Source: Clostridiales bacterium UBA1701
GTDB lineage: Bacteria; Bacillota; Clostridia; Oscillospirales; Oscillospiraceae
Length of the DNA: 37,365 bases
Assembly (NCBI GenBank): GCA_002320035.1
Contig: DCJL01000017.1
Span: 1 to 37,365 of the forward strand
Direction of reading: 5' to 3'
Shown: positions 17,858-25,900 of the stretch, piece after piece
Numbering within the stretch: the stretch's first letter is position 1
Layout: each line of letters starts with the position of its first letter
The notes under the pieces: model-generated
Database searches by the model: none
The model's input: only the letters and a program-made list of their open reading frames with translations
Told to the model about the DNA's origin: nothing
Translations under genes and position numbers: made by a program

Positions 17858-18464
17858 AGTTAGAAATCTTTGCTTTCAATATAATAGAAAGACGTCCTTG
17901 CTAAACAATATCAATTTGAATATTGAAGATGGGGAGCGAGTTGCATTCGTTGGTCCATCAGGCTGTGGTAAAAGCACACTGGCACAAATACTCGCAGGCA
18001 ATATTAAGCCTACCTCTGGCGATATATTGATTGATGGGAAACCGTTATCCCGCAAAGGGTTTTGCCCAATACAGCTGATTTATCAGCACCCGGAAAAGGC
18101 GATCAACCCTCGATGGAAACTGCGCAAGACTTTGACCGAAGCCTGGGAGCCGGATGACGAATTTCTGGATGCTCTCGGTATTGAACCCGCTTGGTTGAAT
18201 CGCTATCCCGCAGAGCTTTCCGGCGGCGAGATGCAACGGTTTTGTATTGCACGAGCCCTTGCGCCTCAGACCAAATTCATTATTGCTGATGAGATAAGTA
18301 CAATGTTGGATGTGATTACGCAAGCACAGGTGTGGGAATTGTTACTGAAAGTTTTGAAAGATCGGGGCGTTGGTTTGATTGCTATTACTCACAGCCCTGA
18401 ACTGGCAGAAAGAATTTGCAATCGTGTAGTTGAATTCAATAAAATCAATCACGTTAACAGATAA
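17847..18464 (+). CDS. Short ABC transporter ATP-binding protein, DppF/NikE type
   Basis: This is the second ATPase of the importer, 205 residues. It has Walker A GPSGCGKST, the Q-loop IYQHPEKAINPRW, signature ELSGGEMQR, Walker B FIIADEIS, the D-loop MLDV, and the H-loop AITHSPELAE, so the nucleotide-binding domain is complete. It lacks the C-terminal oligopeptide extension of usual DppF proteins (about 310-330 residues). Short forms exist in nickel/opine-type systems, so this may be natural, but the gene ends about 15-20 nt from an IS1182 remnant, so loss of a tail by recombination is possible. The frame is open from 17547; the ATG at 17847 matches the family start (MRIEVRNLCFQY) and follows GGGGAGG. 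Confidence 0.85.
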   Translation: MRIEVRNLCFQYNRKTSLLNNINLNIEDGERVAFVGPSGCGKSTLAQILAGNIKPTSGDILIDGKPLSRKGFCPIQLIYQHPEKAINPRWKLRKTLTEAWEPDDEFLDALGIEPAWLNRYPAELSGGEMQRFCIARALAPQTKFIIADEISTMLDVITQAQVWELLLKVLKDRGVGLIAITHSPELAERICNRVVEFNKINHVNR

Positions 18465-18631
18465 GCAAGGATAACATGTTTGTTTATTGCCGAATAAAAT
18501 GGCGCCAAAAGATTATAGTCGAAGGCAAAGAATACCATCTGGTCGACTTTCCGTAGCAGGTGATTTCCCGGGATCAATGACTCCATATCCACGAAAACCA
18601 TTGCCATTTGCCTGCTTTGACGTCCCATCAT
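18449..18631 (-). pseudogene. IS1182-family transposase, N-terminal remnant
   Basis: The 60-codon open frame begins MMGRQSRQMAMVFVDMESL, continues IPGNHLLRKVDQMVFF, then NLLAPFYS. This is the usual N-terminus of IS1182-family (DDE) transposases, in which LIPxxHLLRK is diagnostic. After FYS the expected GRPSIDPV core is missing and the reading ends in unrelated residues (INKHVILAYLLT), so roughly 47 codons survive out of the usual 450 or more. GAGGG lies 8 nt before the start, so the 5' part of the element is still intact. The break point near 18480-18490 lies right behind the ABC ATPase gene. Confidence 0.75.
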
Positions 18632-18690
18632 GTTACATCCCTCGCTATAACTATTTTACCATGGAAAGCTGCGATACGCTGCTTTGTCAA

Positions 18691-18715
18691 CGGGTACAAC
18701 TCTTGGCGGTACCCG
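18691..18715. repeat. Short inverted repeat upstream of the IS1182 remnant
   Basis: CGGGTAC (18691-18697) and GTACCCG (18709-18715) form a 7-bp inverted repeat around 11 nt. It lies 60-85 nt upstream of the transposase start, roughly where the insertion-sequence terminus is expected. Whether it is that terminus is not known. Confidence 0.35.
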
Positions 18716-18754
18716 AGGCTATTGTTGCTTTTTGTTCTCCTTAAAAAAATAATC

Positions 18755-18818
18755 TAAGGCAACACCGCACAATACGGCTTGGGCATCTGTTCTTGCCGCA
18801 TTATGCGGTATTGCCCTA
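18755..18818 (-). repeat. 24-bp imperfect stem-loop, MITE-like or structured RNA
   Basis: The arms 18755-18778 and 18795-18818 match at 20 of 24 positions around a 16-nt loop. All four mismatches are A-C on the plus strand, hence G-U pairs if the minus strand is transcribed, so a minus-strand RNA would fold into an unbroken 24-bp stem. On that strand the stem is followed 5 nt later by a run of T residues. Candidates are a mobile miniature repeat, a terminator of a lost minus-strand gene, or a small structured RNA. The 300 bases around it (18632-18913) contain no recognisable gene. Confidence 0.5.
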
Positions 18819-18913
18819 ATTTCAAAATATCTGCGGGGGATGGCCTTTTCCCCGTCGGCGCCTGTACGGCCTGTATTACTGCACAACTTTACAGACGGAC
18901 TGTGATATTTGGG

Positions 18914-18942
18914 TTGAAAGGAGAAGAAATTGCGGGTATACT
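18914..18942 (+). promoter_or_regulatory. Sigma-A promoter for patB-MFS
   Basis: TTGAAA (18914-18919) and TATACT (18937-18942) are separated by exactly 17 nt. A second TATACT at 18948-18953 arises from an 11-bp near-direct repeat (GCGGGTATACT, then GGCGGTATACT), which could be a second -10 or an operator half-site pair. The leader to the ATG at 18980 is about 30 nt. Confidence 0.7.
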
Positions 18943-18979
18943 GGCGGTATACTCTCAGAAAACAAGGGGATACATACAG

Positions 18980-20176
18980 ATGAAGTATGATTTTACAAGC
19001 GTTATCGACCGGCGGGGGAAGGACTCGCGTGCGGCGGATTTTATTCCATTCCCGGATGCAAAGGTGGATGAGGGGCTTACACCCATTCCCATGTGGATTG
19101 CGGACATGAGTTATCCCACAGCGCCTATGATACTGGAGGCAATGCGCCGCCGGATTGATTTTCCCTCGTTCGGCTATTTTGGCCTTTCGGAGGAATATTA
19201 CGGCGCCATAATCAACTGGCAGCGGAAGAGAAACGGCGTGGAGGGCCTTGAAAAGGAACACATCGGCTATGAAAACGGTGTGCTGGGCGGTGTCAGCTCT
19301 GCGGTGCAGGCTTTTTCCGCGCCGGGGGACAAGATTCTCGTCCACTCTCCCACCTATGTGGGATTTACCCACACGCTGGAGGACATGGGCAGGCCCATTA
19401 TCCACAGCGGACTCGTACGGGACGAAAAAGGCGTCTGGCGTATGGACTTTGAGGACATGAACCGGAAGCTGAAAGAAAACCGTATCCATTTGGCCATCTT
19501 CTGTTCTCCCCATAACCCTACGGGCCGTGTTTGGGAGCGCTGGGAGATAGAAAAGGCCATGGAGGTCTACGCCGCCAACGACTGCCTTGTGATTTCAGAC
19601 GAGATATGGTCCGATATCATTATGCCCGGCCATAAGCACATCCCTACGCAGTCCGTCTCCCGGGATGCGCGGGCGCGCACCATGGCCTTTTACGCGCCCA
19701 GCAAGACTTTCAGCCTGGCGGGGCTTGTGGGCTCTTTCCATATTATATATGATCCACTGCTGAGGGATCGGGTCCGGCGCCAGGGGGCGATAAGCCGCTA
19801 TAACGAGTGCAATGTTCTGTCCATGCATGCGCTTCAGGCCGCCTTTTCCCCAGAGGGCGAGGAATGGGTGGAGCAGATGTGCCGGGCGGTGGACGAAAAC
19901 ATGGGCTATGCCTGCGCGTTCATTGAAGAAAACATTTCCGGCGTGAAGGTCATGCGGCCGCAGGGTACTTACATGCTGTTTCTGGACTGCGGGGACTGGT
20001 GCCGGGAACACGGTGTTTCCATACATGAACTTCAGCGCCGGGGGGTAAAGGCCGGAGTGATCTGGCAGAACGGCGAGGATTTTATCTGCCCCGACTCTAT
20101 ACGCATGAATCTGGCCCTGCCCCTGTCTCAGCTCAGAGAGGCCATGGAGCGGCTTGAAAAATATGCGTTTGTCTGA
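18980..20176 (+). CDS. patB: PatB/MalY-family PLP-dependent C-S lyase (cystathionine beta-lyase type)
   Basis: This 398-residue fold-type I PLP enzyme has the PatB/MalY hallmarks: PIPMWIADMSYPTAPMI near the N-terminus, FGYFGLSEEYY, the CSPHNPTGRVW loop, and SDEIWSDIIMPGHKHIP. The PLP lysine is K242 in APSKTFSLAG. Family members cleave cystathionine or cysteine S-conjugates to a thiol, pyruvate and ammonia; some act only as regulators (MalY). The frame is open from 18779, but the ATG at 18980 fits the family and has AAGGGG 10 nt upstream. It lies 12 nt before an MFS transporter gene, which suggests that a substrate or product of the lyase is transported. Aminotransferase activity is an alternative. 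Confidence 0.88.
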   Translation: MKYDFTSVIDRRGKDSRAADFIPFPDAKVDEGLTPIPMWIADMSYPTAPMILEAMRRRIDFPSFGYFGLSEEYYGAIINWQRKRNGVEGLEKEHIGYENGVLGGVSSAVQAFSAPGDKILVHSPTYVGFTHTLEDMGRPIIHSGLVRDEKGVWRMDFEDMNRKLKENRIHLAIFCSPHNPTGRVWERWEIEKAMEVYAANDCLVISDEIWSDIIMPGHKHIPTQSVSRDARARTMAFYAPSKTFSLAGLVGSFHIIYDPLLRDRVRRQGAISRYNECNVLSMHALQAAFSPEGEEWVEQMCRAVDENMGYACAFIEENISGVKVMRPQGTYMLFLDCGDWCREHGVSIHELQRRGVKAGVIWQNGEDFICPDSIRMNLALPLSQLREAMERLEKYAFV

Positions 20177-20188
20177 GGGGAATATGCT

Positions 20189-21358
20189 GTGGTAAATCTG
20201 CTGCTGGCGATAATTTATCTCTCGTTTATCAGCCTGGGCCTGCCGGACTCCGTTCTGGGCGCGGCCTGGCCCAGTGTGTACGGGGAACTGTCCGTCCCTT
20301 TGTCCTTCGCGGGGCTGCTGTCCATGATAATCACCATGGGCTCGATCATTTCCAGCCTCCTGAGCGACAGGCTCACCCGCCGCTTCGGCTCGGGTAAGGT
20401 CACGGCGGTAAGCGTGGCCATGACGGCCGGAGCCATTATGGGCTTTTCCGCAAGCGGCAGCTTCTGGCAGCTCTGCCTTTTTGCCATACCCTACGGCCTG
20501 GGGGCCGGAGGGGTGGATGCGGCGCTGAACAACTATGTGGCGCTGCACTATGCCAGCCGCCATATGAGCTGGCTGCACTGCATGTGGGGCCTGGGAGCCA
20601 GCCTGGGGCCCTATATCATGGGCCTTGCCCTGACAGGAGGCGGAAGCTGGCGGCTGGGATACCGGTATATCGGCTATATCCAGATCACACTGGCACTGCT
20701 GCTGTTTCTCACCCTGCCCATCTGGAAGAACCGCGCAGCCGGGGAAAAGGCCGATGGGCAGGAAAAGGCGCCGGATATGAAAAGCCTGCTCCGCCTCCGG
20801 GGCGTTAAAGAGGTGCTTGTCTGCTTTTTCTGCTATTGCGCCCTGGAACAGACCGCGGGGCTTTGGGCCGGGAGCTATCTGGTGCTCAAGAACGGCATGG
20901 CTGCGGAGAAGGCGGCAAGCCTTGCCGGACTTTTTTTCCTTGGCATCACCATCGGCCGGGGGGCCTGCGGCTTCCTGACCTACCGCTTCTCGGACCGGAC
21001 TATGGTGCGTATGGGGTTCGCGCTGCTGATGGCGGGGGTGGCGCTGCTGCCCTTGGGCGGCGCATTCAGCCTCTGGGGCCTGGCTCTGCTGGGCCTGGGC
21101 TGCGCGCCGGTCTATCCCTGCATTATCCATTCCACGCCGGGCATTTTCGGCGCGGAGAACTCCCAGGCGGTTATCGGTCTGCAGATGGCTTTCGCCTATG
21201 TTGGCATTCTTGTCATGCCGCCGCTTTTCGGTATTGTGGCCCGCAGTATCGGCGCCGGCCTGCTCCCCGCCTATCTGGCTGTTCTGCTGCTGCTGATGGC
21301 GCTGATGTACGAAAAGCTCTGCCGGGGCGGCGGAAAAATGAAAAAGAAAAGGGAATGA
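20189..21358 (+). CDS. MFS transporter
   Basis: This 389-residue membrane protein has about twelve hydrophobic segments and the major-facilitator pattern. The early segment LSFISLGLPDSVLGAAWPSV, with its conserved GLPDS/GxxWP wording, is shared with fucose/sugar-type MFS proteins and YfkF-like permeases. The loop between helices 2 and 3 reads SDRLTRRFGSGKV (motif A). The start is a GTG at 20189 with GAGGGG 8 nt upstream; no better ATG fits the first helix. It follows patB by 12 nt in one operon. The substrate is unknown; a role with the C-S lyase in uptake of an S-conjugate or export of its product is inference. Confidence 0.85.
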   Translation: MVNLLLAIIYLSFISLGLPDSVLGAAWPSVYGELSVPLSFAGLLSMIITMGSIISSLLSDRLTRRFGSGKVTAVSVAMTAGAIMGFSASGSFWQLCLFAIPYGLGAGGVDAALNNYVALHYASRHMSWLHCMWGLGASLGPYIMGLALTGGGSWRLGYRYIGYIQITLALLLFLTLPIWKNRAAGEKADGQEKAPDMKSLLRLRGVKEVLVCFFCYCALEQTAGLWAGSYLVLKNGMAAEKAASLAGLFFLGITIGRGACGFLTYRFSDRTMVRMGFALLMAGVALLPLGGAFSLWGLALLGLGCAPVYPCIIHSTPGIFGAENSQAVIGLQMAFAYVGILVMPPLFGIVARSIGAGLLPAYLAVLLLLMALMYEKLCRGGGKMKKKRE

Positions 21359-21585
21359 TCACGGAAAAAAGCCGCCCCGACAGGGTGATCCTTTGCCGCG
21401 GTTCAACTGCTTTTTATTCGCGGCCGCGCAGGCGCTCCTGCATGGCGGCCTTCATTTCAGCGTTTATCATGAATATGGTTTTCCTTCCTGCCTTGCAATG
21501 TCTCCCCAATGCACGCGAACCTGCCCGGGCTTCTTCTGCGTGCATGGCCAACACTTCCCCGACACGCTGGCGCAGGAAATAAAAT

Positions 21586-21627
21586 AACCCCATGCCCTTA
21601 AGCGCTTTCGGCGCTGGACATGGGTTT
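21586..21627 (-). terminator. Terminator of the aminotransferase gene
   Basis: The outer arms AACCCCATG (21586-21594) and CATGGGTTT (21619-21627) pair with one bulge, and the inner AGCGC (21601-21605) pairs with GCGCT (21611-21615). On the minus strand the stem runs into TTATTTTATTT. The patB-MFS operon converges on it from the other side and may share it. Confidence 0.55.
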
Positions 21628-21639
21628 GATTATTTCACA

Positions 21640-22833
21640 TCAATGCGTCTCGTTGTATTTCTTTATGGCGGCGGCCAGAACGTCCATGGCCCGTTCGAGG
21701 TCCTCCTGCTTGAGTACATAAGCCATGCGAACCTCATTTTTGCCCTTGCCGGGGGTAGCGTAGAAGGGCTCGCCGCAGGCGAACATCACGGTGTCTCCAT
21801 GGTCGTTGAACTCGTTGAGCAGCCAGTGCTGGAAGGTATCCGCGTCATCCACGGGCAGGGCGGCCATCACATAGAAAGCGCCCTTGGGTTCTTCGCAGAT
21901 AAGGCCGGGGATGGTCTTGAGCTTTGCCATAAGGGTGTCTCTGCGGCGCTTGTACTCCTCGCGCACGGAGGCAAAATAGTCGGAACCTACGGAGTAGAGG
22001 GCGGCGGAGGCAAGCTGATCCACGGTGGAGGCGCACAGGCGGCACTGGCACCACTTCATAGCCTGATGCATGAACGCTTTATTCCTGGAGATAAGCAGGC
22101 CGATGCGGGCGCCGCAGGCGGAGAAGCGCTTGGAGACGGAGTCGATAACAATAACGTTCTCCTCGTAACCCTGAAATTGCAGGGCGCTCATAAGCGGCTC
22201 GCCCCCGTAGACGAATTCCCGGTAAACCTCGTCACAGATGATGAAGAGCCTGTTCTCTCTGGCAATGTCCAGCATCAGCTTCAGTTCCTCCGGAGACAGG
22301 ACCGCGCCGGTGGGGTTGCCGGGGTTTGTTATCATAATGGCCCGGGTGTGCTCATTGATGCAGGCCTCCACGCGCTCCCGGAAAGCATAGCGGTAGCCCT
22401 CCTCGGGGCAGGTGGTAAGGGGATGGATCTTTGCACCGGCCAGGGTAACGGAGGTGTGATAATTGGGATAAAAAGGTTCGGGGATTATGATCTCGTCCCC
22501 ATCGTCCAACAGGGCGGCCATGGTCATCTGCAGGGCCTCGCTGCCGCCGGTGGTTACAAGAATATCCTCCCGGGCAAGCGCCGTGCCGATGCCGCCGTAA
22601 TAGCTCCGGACAGCGTCGATCAGCTCCGGCACGCCGGCGGAAGGCGCATAGGACAGAACGGGCTGGCTGAAGTTTTTAAGCGCCTGATAGTAGGCTTCGG
22701 GTGTAATGATATCAGGCTGGCCGATGTTCAGATGGTATATCCTTATACCCCGCCGCAGGGCGGCGTCGGCCTCACCGTTAAACTTTCGCATAGGCGAAAG
22801 ACCGCATTGTTCCATTTTTGACGAAAATTTCAA
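21640..22833 (-). CDS. Class I/II PLP-dependent aminotransferase
   Basis: This 397-residue fold-type I aminotransferase resembles the aspartate/aromatic aminotransferase group. Seen are IYHLNIGQPDIITPEA (substrate-domain start), LVTTGGSEALQM, the ITNPGNPTGAVLS loop, ICDEVYREFVYGG, and the PLP lysine in DSVSKRFSACGARIG. The C-terminus has GEPFYATPGKGKNEVRMAY with the conserved Arg for the substrate carboxylate. The amino donor and keto acceptor cannot be named. The frame extends to 22878, but a TTG at 22833 is preferred: it gives the family start MKFSSKMEQCGLSPMRKF and has GGGGGG 6 nt upstream. It is a single-gene unit, divergent from addB and convergent with the MFS gene. Confidence 0.88.
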   Translation of the reverse strand: MKFSSKMEQCGLSPMRKFNGEADAALRRGIRIYHLNIGQPDIITPEAYYQALKNFSQPVLSYAPSAGVPELIDAVRSYYGGIGTALAREDILVTTGGSEALQMTMAALLDDGDEIIIPEPFYPNYHTSVTLAGAKIHPLTTCPEEGYRYAFRERVEACINEHTRAIMITNPGNPTGAVLSPEELKLMLDIARENRLFIICDEVYREFVYGGEPLMSALQFQGYEENVIVIDSVSKRFSACGARIGLLISRNKAFMHQAMKWCQCRLCASTVDQLASAALYSVGSDYFASVREEYKRRRDTLMAKLKTIPGLICEEPKGAFYVMAALPVDDADTFQHWLLNEFNDHGDTVMFACGEPFYATPGKGKNEVRMAYVLKQEDLERAMDVLAAAIKKYNETH

Positions 22834-22866
22834 ACGAATCCCCCCAGTCTGTAAGAATAATTTATA

Positions 22867-22895
22867 CTTATACCACAATTGGGCTTCATATTCAA
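22867..22895 (-). promoter_or_regulatory. Sigma-A promoter for the aminotransferase gene
   Basis: On the minus strand TTGAAT (22895-22890) and TATAAG (22872-22867) are separated by exactly 17 nt. Transcription would start near 22860 and leave a leader of about 27 nt before the TTG start. Confidence 0.7.
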
Positions 22896-22933
22896 TAGGC
22901 GCGGAAAATTTAGGGAATCTTGTTTTGCTCCGC

Positions 22934-22962
22934 TTGTTTCAAGCGGGGGATTTTGATAAAAT
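22934..22962 (+). promoter_or_regulatory. Promoter for addBA
   Basis: TTGTTT (22934-22939) and TAAAAT (22957-22962) are separated by 17 nt. It is back-to-back with the aminotransferase promoter, about 40 nt apart. GCTTG and CAAGC (22932-22944) form a small inverted repeat across the -35 box, a possible operator. Confidence 0.6.
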
Positions 22963-22999
22963 AGACAAAAAAGAGCGTAAGGAAAACAGGAGGAACGCC

Positions 23000-25900
23000 A
23001 TGCTGCGACTGATTATCGGCAGAGCCGGCACGGGAAAAACTGCCGCTGTCATAAAGGAAATAGCCCGGAGCGTGGCGCTTGGGCAGGGCGGGCGCATACT
23101 CATCGTGCCCGAGCAGTACAGCCACGAGGCGGAGCGGGAGCTCTGCGCCGCCTGCGGGGACAGGCTCTCTCTCTACGGAGAGGTGCTGAGCTTTACCGGG
23201 CTTGCCCGGCGGGTGGAGGCCACCGTGGGCGGCGGCGCCGCCCGGTATCTGGACAAGGGGGGCAGGCTTCTGTGTATGGCTTTGGCCCTTAATAATGTAA
23301 GCGCCCGCCTCCGGGTCTATCCCTCCGCCCGGGCTGCGGCGGAACAGCAGAGCCTTCTTCTTGGCGCGCTGGACGAGCTGAAAGCCGCCTGCGTCACGCC
23401 GGAGCAGCTTGAGCAGGCCGCGGAGAGCTGTCCCGGCGCTCTGGGTGACAAGCTGCGGGATCTGGCGCTCATCGCCGGGGCCTATGACGCGGCGGCGGCC
23501 AACGGCCGGGCCGACCCGGCCGACCGCCTCTCGCTCCTTGCCGGGCGCATAGCCCAAAGCGGCATCGGCCCGGAAAACCATATCTATGTGGACGGCTTTA
23601 CGGACTTTACCCGCCAGGAACAGCAGGTGCTGGAGGCGCTTTTGAAAACCGGGGCGGAGCTTACCCTCTGCATGACGCTGGACTCCTTAAGCGGCGGCAG
23701 CGAGATCTATGAGCTGTCCCGCCGGAGCTGCCGGAAGCTGCTGGCTTTCTGCCGGGAGCTGGGGCAGGAGGCGGAGACGGAGCTCCTCGAAGCAAAAGGG
23801 GAAAAAGCCGAGGCCCTGGCCTTTTTTGCCGACAACATGTTCAGCTATGCCGACGCCGGCTTTGCGGGCGAGGCCCCCATTCTCCTGCGCCGGGCCGAGA
23901 GCATGACCGCCGAGTGCGAGTTCGCCGCGGCCAGAGCGCTGGCGCTTGTGCGGGACGAAGGCTGCCGCTGGCGGGATATCGCGGTAGCCGTCCGGGGCTT
24001 TGAGGATTACAGAGGGACGCTGGAGAGCGTGTTCCGGTATTACGGAGTCCCCCTCTTCACCGCCCGGCGAAGCGAACTCCTGTCCAAGCCTCTGCCCGCC
24101 CTCATTGCCGGGGCCTATGAGATTGTGGACGGCGGCTGGGACGTGGATGAGCTGATAAGCTTTATGTACACGGGTCTTGCCGGCCTCGACAGAGACGAGT
24201 GCGACGAGCTCTCCGGCTATATCTATCGCTGGCAGCTCCGCGCCGGGGCCTGGGAGCGCCGGGAAGACTGGCGGCAGCACCCGGAGGGCTACGGCGGCGT
24301 ATACGACGAGGCCGCGGAAGAGCGCCTTGCCCGGATAAACGCCCTGCGCCGCAGACTCGCGGAGCCGCTGCTGAATTTCCAGCGCCGCGGAAAGCTTGCC
24401 GCGACGGCGGCGGAGCAGGCCTCCGCCCTCGCCATGTTCTTTGAGGAGCTTAAGCTGCCGGCGGCCCTGGAGCGGAGAGCCCTGTCTCTCGAGGCGGCGG
24501 GCCGCGAAGAACTCGCGGGGGAATACCGGCAGCTCTGGGATATAACCGTCTCCGCTCTGGAGCAGAGCGCCTCCATTCTGGGGGATATGGAGATGAGTAT
24601 GGGCACTTTCGGAAAGCTTTTCACCCTCATGCTCTCAAAATATGATGTAGGGATCATTCCTGTGTCTCTGGACCGGGTCTCCGCCGGAGACTTTGACAGA
24701 ATGCGCCGCCGGAGCATAAAGCACCTTATCGTTCTCGGATGCAGCGATGACAGGCTCCCGCCTGCCGAGGAGGCGCCCGGCGTATTTACCCAGGAGGAGC
24801 GGCGGCTTCTGCTGGAGGCGGGCGTGGACCTGGGCGGCGGCGAGAGCGAGCTCTGGCGGGAATTTTCGCTGATCTATAACTGCCTGACCCTGCCCTCCCG
24901 GAGCCTCTGCATGACATACAGCCTCAGCGGCGCGGAGGGGGAACTGCTGCGCCCGGCTTTTGTATTCTCCCGGGCAGCGGCCCTGTTCGGCATTGAAGAG
25001 CGCCCGGCCGACCTGAACATGGCCCGGCTCTCCGCGCCCGCCCCCGCCTTAAGCCTGGCTGCGCATTCCCTCAGAGGCGGTGGGGCGGCCCCGGCCGCGG
25101 CGGCGGAATATTTCAGGCAAGCCGAGCCCGAGCGCTTTGAAAAGCTGGCCGCCGCTGCCCGGATGAGCCGGGGGCGGCTGTCTCCCGCCGCTGCGGAGAG
25201 CCTTTACGGCAGGCGCATCAAGCTTTCCGCCTCAAAAATAGACAAATTTTCCGCCTGTAAGTTCGCCTATTTCTGCCAGTACGGCCTGAAAGCGAAAACA
25301 TTTACCCCGGCGGAGTTCACTCCGCCGGAAATGGGCAGCTTTATGCATTTTATTTTGGAAAAAACCGCCCGTGAGGTAAAGGAACGGGGCGGTTTCAGGG
25401 CTGTCTCCGACGGGGAGCTGGAGGAGATAACGGATAAACAGGTACAGGCCTATGTGAGCGGGGAACTCAACGACTTCCGGGAAAAATCACCCCGCTTCGT
25501 ATATCTCTTTAAAAGACTCTGCGCCGATGCCCGGCAAATCGTCCGGGATATGGCGGGGGAACTGCGCCGCTCAGACTTTGAACCGCTGGATTTTGAGCTG
25601 GACTTTTCCAAAGCCGCGGAGCTGAGCCCGGCGGAGCCGGGCCGGGGCGAAGAGGACTTCGGCCTCACCGGCATTGCCGACCGGGTGGACGGCTGGGTCC
25701 ATGAGGGGAAGCTCTACCTGCGGGTGGTGGACTACAAGACGGGAAAAAAGAAGTTCTCTCTGTCGGATGTGTGGTACGGTATGGGGCTGCAGATGCTGCT
25801 GTACCTCTTTACGCTCCAGGCCCGGGGGGCGGAGCGCTACGGCATGGAGATCGTCCCGGCGGGAGTCATGTATGTTCCTGCCAGGAACGCCCTTTTGCAG

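Noticed and set aside
18563..18576. ATTTCCCGGGATCA, an 11 of 14 match to the Noc-binding consensus
   Set aside because: It lies inside the transposase remnant where the coding sequence explains it, and one partial match is expected by chance in GC-rich DNA.
12150..18980. Possible defence or phage system in the accessory island
   Set aside because: Every recognisable gene there is a transporter or a transposase fragment; no nuclease, integrase, methylase or toxin motif is visible.
19595..21130. 511-codon open frame antisense to patB and the MFS gene
   Set aside because: It spans two real genes and their junction, with Gln/His/Pro-rich low-complexity sequence.
22706..22999. Long N-terminal extension of addB
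   Set aside because: It runs antisense through the aminotransferase gene and across both promoters; AddB begins at its Walker A region at 23000.
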